From Pseudomonadota bacterium (GTDB lineage Bacteria; Pseudomonadota; Gammaproteobacteria; Burkholderiales; Ferrovaceae): DNA of 8,886 bases. The position numbers and the translations under genes were made by a program. The stretch is from NCBI GenBank assembly GCA_021804705.1, contig JAJZHC010000050.1, positions 1 to 8,886 on the forward strand, in the 5' to 3' direction. Positions 1 to 5,769 of the stretch are shown here, in pieces. The notes under the pieces were generated by a model, which was not told where the DNA came from, ran no database searches, and saw only the letters and a list, made by a program, of their open reading frames with translations. The first letter of the stretch is position 1. Each line of letters opens with the position of its first letter.

Positions 1-540
1 GTGATGGGACAGCAGAATGCCCTGCCCGATGATGAAGACCACCATCAGGGCCAGCAGGCCAAACACCTTGAATTGAACCCATACCGATTCGGCATAATTG
101 AAAGCCACATACAGGTTGAGCAGCCCCAGCAAGGTAAAGAACGCGGCCCAGGCCAGGTTGAGGCGGCCCCAGGTGGTGTCCGGCAGGTGTAACTGATGGC
201 CCAACAGGGCCCGGATCGGGTTACGGTTGAGCAGCACGGGCCCCAGAAACAGGATGGCAGCAAAGATCCAGTACAGCGCCGTGGGTTTCCAGCGAATGAA
301 AACCGTGGGTTCGATGCCCAGGATGTTATGCTGGCGTGACCAAAGGGTCAGCCCCCCGAACACGGCGATGACGCCGAAGCTGATCCAGGCGGCAGGGTCC
401 ACCTTGCGGCGCGTGACCAGCAGCCAGGAGATTTGCAGCACGCTCGCAGCCACGGCCGAACCCGTGGCCCAGTAGATGCCTCCCCACTGGTAGGCCACGA
501 AGAACAGGATGACCGGAAAGAGGTCGAATAAAAATTTCAT
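1..540 (-). CDS. yciB: Septation protein A (YciB/IspZ family), inner-membrane protein, 3' end cut by window edge
   Basis: Reading leftward from the ATG at 540-538, the frame stays open for 180 codons to base 1 with no stop. The family is about 180 residues (E. coli 179), so only the last codon or codons should be missing. The protein opens MKFLFDLFPVILFFVAYQWG, a near-signature YciB N-terminus. It also carries the conserved RRKVDP (44-49), FIRWKPTALYW (81-91), NPIRALLG (107-114) and LNLYVAFNY (141-149) motifs. Five or six hydrophobic segments are visible, at about 4-19, 22-40, 51-67, 86-104, 128-146 and 159-178, as expected for a polytopic inner-membrane protein. From family knowledge, YciB is linked to cell-envelope and septum integrity and to intracellular septation in Shigella; its biochemical activity is not settled. 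An in-frame TAG lies three codons upstream, so no longer start is possible. AAGGA at 557-553 is the best ribosome-binding match, with a rather long 12-nt spacing. It is divergent from the PHP gene. Confidence 0.95.
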   Translation of the reverse strand, partial: MKFLFDLFPVILFFVAYQWGGIYWATGSAVAASVLQISWLLVTRRKVDPAAWISFGVIAVFGGLTLWSRQHNILGIEPTVFIRWKPTALYWIFAAILFLGPVLLNRNPIRALLGHQLHLPDTTWGRLNLAWAAFFTLLGLLNLYVAFNYAESVWVQFKVFGLLALMVVFIIGQGILLSHH

Positions 541-559
541 AGCCCACTATTGTCCTTGA

Positions 560-583
560 TTTCATGGCGATTTGTCCATGAAA
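560..583. repeat. Perfect 8-bp inverted repeat with 8-nt spacer
   Basis: TTTCATGG at 560-567 is the exact reverse complement of CCATGAAA at 576-583, with an 8-nt spacer at 568-575. It sits 20-43 nt upstream of the yciB ATG, inside the expected yciB leader. It could be an operator-like dyad or an RNA hairpin just ahead of the SD-like AAGGA at 557-553. No run of U follows on either strand, so it does not look like an intrinsic terminator. Function is unknown. Confidence 0.55.
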
Positions 584-600
584 ACCCGGTGACAAGGTGT

Positions 601-628
601 TTCAGGTAGTCGCCTTATTTGGTATCAT
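601..628 (+). promoter_or_regulatory. Candidate extended -10 promoter for the PHP-trpS-scpAB-rluB block
   Basis: TATCAT at 623-628 matches five of six bases of the sigma-70 -10 box. It is preceded by TGG at 620-622, which gives the extended -10 pattern TGnTAnnAT. The upstream -35 is poor: TTCAGG at 601-606 with a 16-bp spacer, three of six matches. This fits an extended -10 promoter that needs little -35 contact. Transcription would begin near 635 and leave a leader of only about 21 nt. The best SD-like run in that leader, AGGAAA at 635-640, then lies at the very 5' end, 15 nt before the ATG, which is a long spacing. Confidence 0.4.
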
Positions 629-647
629 GGGCATAGGAAAATTTCAA
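619..647 (-). promoter_or_regulatory. Weak candidate promoter for yciB
   Basis: On the minus strand, TTGAAA (647-642) matches five of six -35 bases. It is followed 17 bp later by TACCAA (624-619), which matches only three of six -10 bases. The spacing is ideal but the -10 is weak. The element overlaps the candidate -10 of the divergent PHP promoter, so the two could be mutually exclusive. A transcript from here would have a leader of roughly 70 nt containing the inverted repeat at 560-583. Confidence 0.2.
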
Positions 648-655
648 TATATTCA

Positions 656-1504
656 ATGCAAAACATAGACTTGCACAATCACTCCCGGGTTTCTGACGGG
701 CTTTTGGCCCCTGCCGAGCTGGTCCGGCTTGCGGCAGCAAACGGTGTGACCACCCTGGCGCTCACCGATCACGACGACACCGAGGGCCTCGCCGAGGCCG
801 GCGAGGCTGCTCGCGGGTTGGGGGTGCATTTCGTCAATGGGGTTGAGGTCTCGGTGACCTGGCAGCAGCATACGGTGCATATCGTGGGCCTCAACATCGA
901 CCCCGCCAACGCCACCCTGCTGGGGGGGCTAGCCGGCATCCGCAGCGGACGCATGGAGCGGGCTGAAAAAATTGCCCACGAACTGGCCAAGGCCGGAATT
1001 CCGGGTGCGCTGGAAGGGGCTTTGCGCTTTGCCCATAACCCCAACATCGTCGCCCGTCCGCATTTTGCCCGTTACATCGTCGAGCAGGGCCTGGCGCGCG
1101 ATGTCCGTGCCGTCTTCAAGCGTTTCCTGGTCAAGGGCAAAACGGGCTACGTCAAACATCGCTGGGCCGATCTGGGCGATGCGGTATCCTGGATTCGCGG
1201 AGCGGGGGGCATTCCGGTGCTGGCGCATCCGGGGCGCTATGCCCTGGGGCGCGGCGTCATGGAGACCCTGATCGATGAATTCGTGGCAGCGGGGGGGCAG
1301 GCCATCGAGGTGGTGACCTGCAACCATACCCGCGACCAGATGGAACTTTTTGCGGCCGAGACCACGCGGCGCGGCCTCATGGCCTCGCGCGGTTCAGATT
1401 ACCATGGCCCCGGCGAGAGCTATCTTGAGCCCGGCAAGCTGCCGCCCCTGCCACCGCAATGTGTTCCGGTCTGGCAGGCCTGGGGCGAACCCTTCATTCA
1501 CTAA
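656..1504 (+). CDS. PHP-domain phosphoesterase (RNase AM / YciV / TrpH-like; 3',5'-nucleoside bisphosphate phosphatase family)
   Basis: The product is 282 residues and spans a full PHP (polymerase and histidinol phosphatase) metal-dependent domain. Likely metal ligands are H7 and H9 in DLHNHS, D14, D38/H39/D40 in LTDHDD, E64 in NGVEVS, H75 in HTVHIVG, H136 in ARPHF, H191 in LAHPGR, and D248/H250 in GSDYHG. These motifs match the family of E. coli YciV (TrpH, Rnm/RNase AM, a 5'-3' exoribonuclease that matures rRNA 5' ends) and the Chromobacterium violaceum enzyme that removes the 3'-phosphate from nucleoside 3',5'-bisphosphates. Which activity dominates here cannot be told from sequence. It is cytoplasmic, with no signal peptide. 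It is the first gene of the rightward block, 25 nt ahead of trpS. The ATG at 656 gives the canonical N-terminus directly before the first metal motif. No strong ribosome-binding site is present; the nearest match is AGGAAA at 635-640. Confidence 0.93.
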   Translation: MQNIDLHNHSRVSDGLLAPAELVRLAAANGVTTLALTDHDDTEGLAEAGEAARGLGVHFVNGVEVSVTWQQHTVHIVGLNIDPANATLLGGLAGIRSGRMERAEKIAHELAKAGIPGALEGALRFAHNPNIVARPHFARYIVEQGLARDVRAVFKRFLVKGKTGYVKHRWADLGDAVSWIRGAGGIPVLAHPGRYALGRGVMETLIDEFVAAGGQAIEVVTCNHTRDQMELFAAETTRRGLMASRGSDYHGPGESYLEPGKLPPLPPQCVPVWQAWGEPFIH

Positions 1505-1513
1505 AAGCAGCGC

Positions 1514-1518
1514 AGGAG
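1514..1518 (+). promoter_or_regulatory. Shine-Dalgarno site fixing the trpS start
   Basis: AGGAG lies in the short PHP-trpS gap, 11 nt before the ATG at 1530. The trpS reading frame is open further upstream, into the PHP gene as far as an ATG at 1350. This site together with the conserved N-terminus (MYPDRVLSGMRPTG) supports 1530 as the true start. Confidence 0.75.
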
Positions 1519-1529
1519 TCTTCGAACTT

Positions 1530-2732
1530 ATGTACCCCGATCGCGTGCTATCCGGCATGCGCCCCACTGGTGGCATGCACCTGGGGCATTTTCATGGCGT
1601 GCTCAAAAACTGGATCAAGATCCAGCACGAACACGAATGCCTGTTCATGGTGGCAGACTGGCATGCACTGACCACCCATTACGATGCACCACAGGCTATT
1701 GAAGCGCACGTGTGGGACATGGTCATCGACTGGCTGGCCGCAGGCGTGGATCCCAACCAGGCCACCCTGTTCATCCAGTCGCGCGTGCCCGAACACGCCG
1801 AACTGCACTTGCTGCTGTCCATGATGACGCCACTGGGCTGGCTGGAACGCGTGCCCACCTACAAGGAACAGCAGGAAAAGATTTCTGACAAGGACCTGTC
1901 CACCTACGGCTTTCTGGGCTATCCCCTGCTGCAGGCGGCCGACATCCTGATCTATCGCGCCAACCGGGTGCCGGTGGGTGAGGATCAGGTGCCGCATATT
2001 GAGTTCACGCGCGAGATTGCGCGGCGCTTTAACCACCTCTACGGACGCGAGCCGGATTTTGACGAGAAGGCGCTGCAGGCCGTCAAGAAAATGGGCAACA
2101 AGAAGGCCAAGCTCTACCTCGAGTTGCGCACCCGTTATAACGAGCAGGGTGACGACGAGGCGCTGGAGGCTGCCCGTGCGTTGCTGGGCGAAACCCAGAA
2201 CCTCTCGGTGGTGGACCGGGAACGCGTGTTTGGTTATCTCGAAGGCACGGGCAAGATGATTTTGGTGGAGCCGCAGGCCTTGTTGACCGAAGCCTCGCGT
2301 CTGCTGGGTCTGGATGGGCAGAAAATGTCCAAATCCTATAACAACACCATTGCCCTGCGTGACGACGAGGATACCGTCACCAAAAAAATTCGCACCATGC
2401 CCACCGACCCCGCGCGCGTGCGCCGCACCGATTCCGGCGAGCCTAACCGCTGCCCGGTCTATTCTTTTCACCAGATTTACAGCGATGAAAAAATCCGCGA
2501 CTGGGTGCAGCAAGGGTGTCGTTCGGCCGGCATCGGTTGCCTGGAATGCAAGCAGCCGGTGGTGGAGGCCGTACTGGCAGAATTGCGACCCATGCGTGCC
2601 AAGGCCCAGGCCTATCTGGATGATCCCACCCTGGTGCGCAACGTCATTGCCGATGGCTGCGAACGGGCGCGCAAGCTGGCTACCGACACCCTGCGCGACG
2701 TGCGCGAAAGCATGGGGCTGTCGTATTCATGA
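1530..2732 (+). CDS. trpS: Tryptophanyl-tRNA synthetase
   Basis: This class I aminoacyl-tRNA synthetase joins L-tryptophan to tRNA(Trp) using ATP in the cytoplasm. The product is 400 residues. The N-terminus has the RPTGGMHLGHFHG segment with the HIGH-type signature HLGH at 17-20. The second ATP-binding signature KMSKS is exact at 265-269, within DGQKMSKSYNN. Other typical TrpS segments are MVADWHALTT, LGYPLLQAADIL and VPVGEDQVPHIE. It is longer than the roughly 330-residue E. coli type because of extra sequence between the catalytic halves (about 190-255), as known for a longer TrpS subgroup common in Betaproteobacteria. Starting at 1530 rather than at the upstream in-frame ATG at 1350 avoids an unconserved 60-residue extension overlapping the PHP gene. 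Its TGA stop overlaps the scpA ATG (ATGA, 2729-2732), so the two are probably translationally coupled. Confidence 0.97.
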   Translation: MYPDRVLSGMRPTGGMHLGHFHGVLKNWIKIQHEHECLFMVADWHALTTHYDAPQAIEAHVWDMVIDWLAAGVDPNQATLFIQSRVPEHAELHLLLSMMTPLGWLERVPTYKEQQEKISDKDLSTYGFLGYPLLQAADILIYRANRVPVGEDQVPHIEFTREIARRFNHLYGREPDFDEKALQAVKKMGNKKAKLYLELRTRYNEQGDDEALEAARALLGETQNLSVVDRERVFGYLEGTGKMILVEPQALLTEASRLLGLDGQKMSKSYNNTIALRDDEDTVTKKIRTMPTDPARVRRTDSGEPNRCPVYSFHQIYSDEKIRDWVQQGCRSAGIGCLECKQPVVEAVLAELRPMRAKAQAYLDDPTLVRNVIADGCERARKLATDTLRDVRESMGLSYS

Positions 2733-3556
2733 ACGACGCCGCCGACCTGCTCGAGGTTCCCCTGGCGCAGCCCATTGCCAGGGTTCGGGGAGAGCCCTTC
2801 ATCGGGTTGCCGCAAGATCTCTACATTCCGCCCGAGGCGCTGGAAGTTTTCCTGGACAGCTTCGAGGGGCCGCTCGATCTGTTGCTCTACCTGATCCGCA
2901 AGAACTCGCTCGACATCCTGGATATTCCCATGGCCGAACTGACGCGCCAGTACATGGAATATGTGGATGCCATGCGTCATGGACGCCTGGAACTGGCTGC
3001 CGAGTATCTGGTGATGGCCGCCGTGCTCATCGAAATCAAATCGCGCATGTTGCTGCCGCGTCCCGTGGCGGCGCCGGCCGATGAGGGGCTCGATCCCCGC
3101 GCCGAACTGATGCGACGCCTGCTGGAGTATGAGCGCATCAAGCAGGCTGCAGCCACGCTTGAAGCGCTGCCCCGAGCCGGACGTGAGTTTGCCGTGGTCC
3201 AGGTCTGGATGGACGAGAACCTCAACCAGCGCCTGCCGCAGGTCACTGCGCACGAATTGCAGGAGGCCTGGGCGCAGGTGCTCTCGCGTGCCCGCGTCAA
3301 CCAGCATCACCGCATCTCGCGCGAACAGCTCTCGGTGCGCGACCACATGACGCGCATCCTGCGCCGCCTGCGGGAACAGCATTTCGTGGTGTTCCACGAG
3401 CTCTTCGAGGAGGGCGTCACGGTGCCGGTGGCTGTGGTCCATTTCATTGCGGTCCTGGAACTCGTCAAGGAGTCCATGATCAGGGTTTCACAGTCCGAGG
3501 CCTATGCCCCGCTTTATCTTAGCCTGGCCGAAAACACGATGGAGTTGCCTTCATGA
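2729..3556 (+). CDS. scpA: Segregation and condensation protein A (kleisin subunit)
   Basis: ScpA is the kleisin that bridges the two heads of the Smc ATPase dimer and recruits ScpB, forming the bacterial condensin that organises and helps segregate the chromosome. The 275-residue product has the family hallmark FEGPLDLLLYLIRKNSLDIL at 45-64, followed by DIPMAELTRQYMEY. A helical Smc-neck-binding region with EYLVMAAVLIEIKSRMLLP (92-110) comes next. An acidic/basic helical middle follows (about 120-215), then a C-terminal winged-helix part (VVFHELFEEGVTVPVAVVHFIAVLELVKE, about 220-248). The first 35-40 residues precede the core domain and are less typical. The start overlaps the trpS stop by 4 nt and no strong SD is seen, so translation probably depends on trpS. 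The end overlaps scpB by 4 nt. Smc itself is not in the window. Confidence 0.95.
   Translation: MNDAADLLEVPLAQPIARVRGEPFIGLPQDLYIPPEALEVFLDSFEGPLDLLLYLIRKNSLDILDIPMAELTRQYMEYVDAMRHGRLELAAEYLVMAAVLIEIKSRMLLPRPVAAPADEGLDPRAELMRRLLEYERIKQAAATLEALPRAGREFAVVQVWMDENLNQRLPQVTAHELQEAWAQVLSRARVNQHHRISREQLSVRDHMTRILRRLREQHFVVFHELFEEGVTVPVAVVHFIAVLELVKESMIRVSQSEAYAPLYLSLAENTMELPS
3541..3544 (+). promoter_or_regulatory. Shine-Dalgarno site for scpB inside scpA
   Basis: GGAG sits within the last codons of scpA, 8 nt before the scpB ATG at 3553. Unlike scpA and rluB, scpB therefore has a well-placed ribosome-binding site as well as a 4-nt overlap with its upstream neighbour. Confidence 0.6.
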
Positions 3557-4110
3557 GCCTGCCCGATTCGGAGATTCCCGCTGCCAAGCAGTTGCTGGAA
3601 GCCGCCTTGCTGTCCAGTCCCGAGCCTGTTACGGTGGCCGAACTGCGCCGCCTGTTCGAGCCTGAACTCAGCGCTGATGCCGTGCGTCGTCTGCTGGAAG
3701 AGTTGCAGCAGGAATGGCAGCCGCGTGCCATTGAGATTGTCCAGGTAGCCAGTGGCTGGCGTTTTCAAACCCGCCCGGTGTTCCAGGAAAAAATTGCCCG
3801 CATGAACCCCGAAAAGCCGCCGCGCTATTCACGCGCGGTGATGGAAACCCTGGCCATCATTGCCTATCGCCAGCCGGTGACGCGCGGGGACATCGAGGAA
3901 ATCCGCGGGGTTGCCGTGGCCAGTACGGTGCTGCGCACCCTCGAGGCGCGCGGCTGGATCGAGGTCCTGGGCCATCGTGAAGTGCCCGGCCGTCCGGCGT
4001 TATACGGCACTACTGCCACCCTGCTCGACGACCTCAATTTGCGTTCGTTGCAGGAACTCCCCCCTTTGATGCTACTGACCGATGACATTACCCACCCAGA
4101 AACTGCATAA
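3553..4110 (+). CDS. scpB: Segregation and condensation protein B
   Basis: ScpB dimerises through winged-helix domains and binds the central part of ScpA in the Smc-ScpAB condensin. The 185-residue length is normal for the family. Two winged-helix repeats are apparent: an N-terminal one at about 10-85 (KQLLEAALLSSPEPVTVAELRRLF, then GWRFQTRP) and a C-terminal one at about 90-155. The second contains the family signature YSRAVMETLAIIAYRQPVTR (92-111), then IEEIRGV and GRPALYGTT (146-154). The ATG at 3553 overlaps the scpA TGA in an ATGA arrangement and has its own GGAG at 3541-3544 with 8-nt spacing. The last 29 nt are shared with the start of rluB in another frame. Confidence 0.95.
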   Translation: MSLPDSEIPAAKQLLEAALLSSPEPVTVAELRRLFEPELSADAVRRLLEELQQEWQPRAIEIVQVASGWRFQTRPVFQEKIARMNPEKPPRYSRAVMETLAIIAYRQPVTRGDIEEIRGVAVASTVLRTLEARGWIEVLGHREVPGRPALYGTTATLLDDLNLRSLQELPPLMLLTDDITHPETA

Positions 4111-4906
4111 AGTCCTTGCCCAGTCGGGCCTGGGTTCACGACGCGATATGGAGGCCCTGATCGCCAGCGGCGAGGTGCGGGTCAACGGCCTGGTGGCCAC
4201 CATCGGCACGCGCATCAGCGAAGAGGATGTGGTCACGGTGGGGCGGCGCAAGGTGCGCCTCAACTTTGCCGAGATGGCGCCGCGCGTGCTGCTCTATCAC
4301 AAGCCCGAAGGCGAGATCGTCAGTCGTGACGATCCGGAAAAGCGCGCCTCGGTGTTCGATGCCCTGCCGCGCGTGCGCGGGGGCAAATGGGTGAGCGTGG
4401 GGCGTCTGGATTTCAACACCAGCGGGCTTCTGATCTTCACCACCAGTGGCGAGCTGGCCAATCGATTGACCCATCCGAGCTTCGAGATGGAGCGGGAATA
4501 TTCAGTGCGGGTGGTGGGAGAGCTCAGTGAAGACCAGAAGCGCCAGGCCTGCAAGGAACTGCTTCTGGAGGACGGCCCGGCCCACTTCGAGTGGATTCGC
4601 GACAACGGTGGCGAAGGCACCAACCACTGGTACCAGGTCGCCCTGAAGGAAGGGCGCAATCGCGAGGTACGTCGCATGTTCGAGGCCTTGCATCTGATGG
4701 TGGGGCGCCTCATCCGGGTGCGCTTTGGCATCGTGCAGCTGCCGCCGCGTCTGAAGCGTGGGCAGTTCATCGAGGTTCCGCCTGCCGAAGTCAGCAAGTT
4801 GTTGGCGTGGGTGGGCATGGAGCCCATGCCCACGGCACAGCGCAGTCCGCAGCGTCGCGGTGGCGAGCGTCAGACCAGGTCTTCGCGCCGCAGCACGAAA
4901 ACGTAA
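4082..4906 (+). CDS. rluB: 23S rRNA pseudouridine synthase, RluB type (RsuA/RluB/RluE/RluF family)
   Basis: RluB isomerises a uridine to pseudouridine in 23S rRNA (U2605 in E. coli). The 274-residue product has an N-terminal S4 RNA-binding domain (about 5-52: KLHKVLAQSGLGSRRDME...GEVRVNG). The catalytic domain follows, with GRLDFNTSGLLIFT at 108-120 and catalytic aspartate D110. Downstream are GELANRLTHPS and the family motif EGRNREVRRMFEALHLMV (190-207). The RluB assignment over its paralogues rests on overall similarity to RluB-type sequences. A basic low-complexity tail (about 252-274, rich in Arg, Ser and Gln) follows the core. The start is unusual: the ATG at 4082 overlaps the end of scpB by 29 nt and no convincing SD is visible, but the next in-frame ATG would remove part of the S4 domain. 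The 3' end overlaps prmB on the opposite strand by 37 bp. Confidence 0.93.
   Translation: MTLPTQKLHKVLAQSGLGSRRDMEALIASGEVRVNGLVATIGTRISEEDVVTVGRRKVRLNFAEMAPRVLLYHKPEGEIVSRDDPEKRASVFDALPRVRGGKWVSVGRLDFNTSGLLIFTTSGELANRLTHPSFEMEREYSVRVVGELSEDQKRQACKELLLEDGPAHFEWIRDNGGEGTNHWYQVALKEGRNREVRRMFEALHLMVGRLIRVRFGIVQLPPRLKRGQFIEVPPAEVSKLLAWVGMEPMPTAQRSPQRRGGERQTRSSRRSTKT
4870..4906. other. Tail-to-tail overlap of rluB and prmB
   Basis: The stop of prmB (TCA on the plus strand at 4870-4872) lies 34 nt inside rluB, whose own TAA is at 4904-4906. These 37 bp therefore code on both strands: the last codons of RluB's basic tail and the end of PrmB (FVLRREDLV). No space is left for an ordinary intergenic terminator, and I see no hairpin followed by a T-run on either strand here. 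Convergent read-through between the two blocks is plausible. Confidence 0.9.
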
Positions 4907-5769
4907 CTGTCTCCTGCGGGCAGGTCCAGCCAGACCAGAGGCAGGTGCGGAAAGGCGTCTTCCAGCACGTCGCGCTGGTGACCCACCTCTACCACCAGCA
5001 AGCCTGTTGACTTGAGAAACTTCGGTGCGTCGGCCAACAGCCTGCGCACGTGATCGAGGCCGTCCGCGCCGCTTTCCAGCGCCATCCGCGGCTCCTTGAG
5101 ATATTCCTCGGGCAGGACCGCCATGGCGGTGGCATCCACATAAGGCGGGTTGGAGACGATGAGGTCGTAGGCCCCTGGCAGCAACCCTTCAAACAGGTCG
5201 CCCTGGTGCAGGTGCACCTGCGCTTCCAGGCCATAGTCCGCCACGTTTTTGGCCGCAACGGCGAGCGCATCGGCAGAGAGGTCCACGGCATCCACATCAG
5301 CCAGGGGGCATTTCAAGGCCAGCAGGATGGCCAGCGATCCGCCACCCGTACAGATGTCCGCCACCCGGTCCAGCGCCTCGAAGTCGTCGATCCAGGGCTC
5401 CAGCCCCTCGTTGAGGGCGTCCGCAATGAATGAGCGCGGCACGATCACCCGCTCATCCACATAGAAGCGGAAGGGCCCAAGCCACGCTTCATGCGTCAGG
5501 TAGGCGGCGGGAAGGCGCTCTTCGATGCGGCGCCGCACGGGGGTGAGCGCGGCCTCGCGTTCTGCAGGCAGAAGCTGCGCGTCCAGCCACAGGGCCCGTT
5601 CCTCGTGGGGCAGTCCCAGGGCGTGCAACACCAGGTAGCTTGCTTCTTCCACGGGACCGGGGTAGCCGTGGCCGAAATACGCCTGGCTTGCCGAGAATTG
5701 CGTGACCGCAAAACGGATGAGGTCGCGCACCGTGCGCAAGGTGTCAACAGCCTGGTTCCAGGGGGTCAT
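4870..5769 (-). CDS. prmB: 50S ribosomal protein L3 N5-glutamine methyltransferase
   Basis: PrmB methylates the side-chain amide of a glutamine in ribosomal protein L3 (Gln150 in E. coli) using S-adenosylmethionine, acting during 50S assembly. The 299-residue length is typical. An N-terminal helical substrate-binding region (about 1-100) is followed by RVIVPRSFIADAL (107-119). The SAM-binding motif I is VADICTGGGSLAI (136-148), and the invariant N5-glutamine methyltransferase motif is SNPPY at 206-210. DICTGG and RVIVPRS favour PrmB over its paralogue PrmC, which has DLGTGSG and usually sits with prfA. The start MTPWNQAVDTL at 5769 overlaps the dapE stop by 4 nt (ATGA). The frame is open further upstream, but that part is only the shadow of dapE. 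No good SD is visible, so coupling to dapE is likely. It is the last gene of the leftward block. Confidence 0.94.
   Translation of the reverse strand: MTPWNQAVDTLRTVRDLIRFAVTQFSASQAYFGHGYPGPVEEASYLVLHALGLPHEERALWLDAQLLPAEREAALTPVRRRIEERLPAAYLTHEAWLGPFRFYVDERVIVPRSFIADALNEGLEPWIDDFEALDRVADICTGGGSLAILLALKCPLADVDAVDLSADALAVAAKNVADYGLEAQVHLHQGDLFEGLLPGAYDLIVSNPPYVDATAMAVLPEEYLKEPRMALESGADGLDHVRRLLADAPKFLKSTGLLVVEVGHQRDVLEDAFPHLPLVWLDLPAGDSYVFVLRREDLV

Larger units (their letters stand above)
541..655. promoter_or_regulatory. Divergent intergenic control region between yciB and the PHP gene
   Basis: This 115-bp segment separates two divergently transcribed genes and is visibly more AT-rich than its surroundings, especially at 637-655. 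It is the only non-coding stretch of any size in the window and must hold the start signals for both yciB (leftward) and the PHP-trpS-scpA-scpB-rluB block (rightward), unless the latter has internal promoters. It contains a perfect 8-bp inverted repeat (560-583) and candidate -10/-35 elements on both strands that overlap each other at 619-628. The promoter calls are by eye. Confidence 0.7.

Noticed and set aside
1350..1529. A 60-residue N-terminal extension of TrpS
   Set aside because: The frame is open, but the extension overlaps conserved PHP codons, has low-complexity Arg/Pro-rich sequence, and the AGGAG at 1514-1518 plus the canonical N-terminus support the ATG at 1530.
1548..2513. A 321-codon open frame on the minus strand opposite trpS
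   Set aside because: It lies wholly antisense to a certain trpS gene, its translation is rich in His, Gln and Gly without recognisable domains, and such frames are common opposite GC-rich genes. Treated as a shadow.
2612..3442. A 276-codon open frame on the minus strand opposite trpS/scpA
   Set aside because: It is fully antisense to scpA and the end of trpS, with Arg/His-rich composition and no known motif. Treated as a shadow.
4913..4924. CCTGC / GCAGG inverted repeat near the convergent gene ends as a possible terminator
   Set aside because: The loop would be only 2 nt, there is no T-run on either side, and it lies inside prmB coding sequence.
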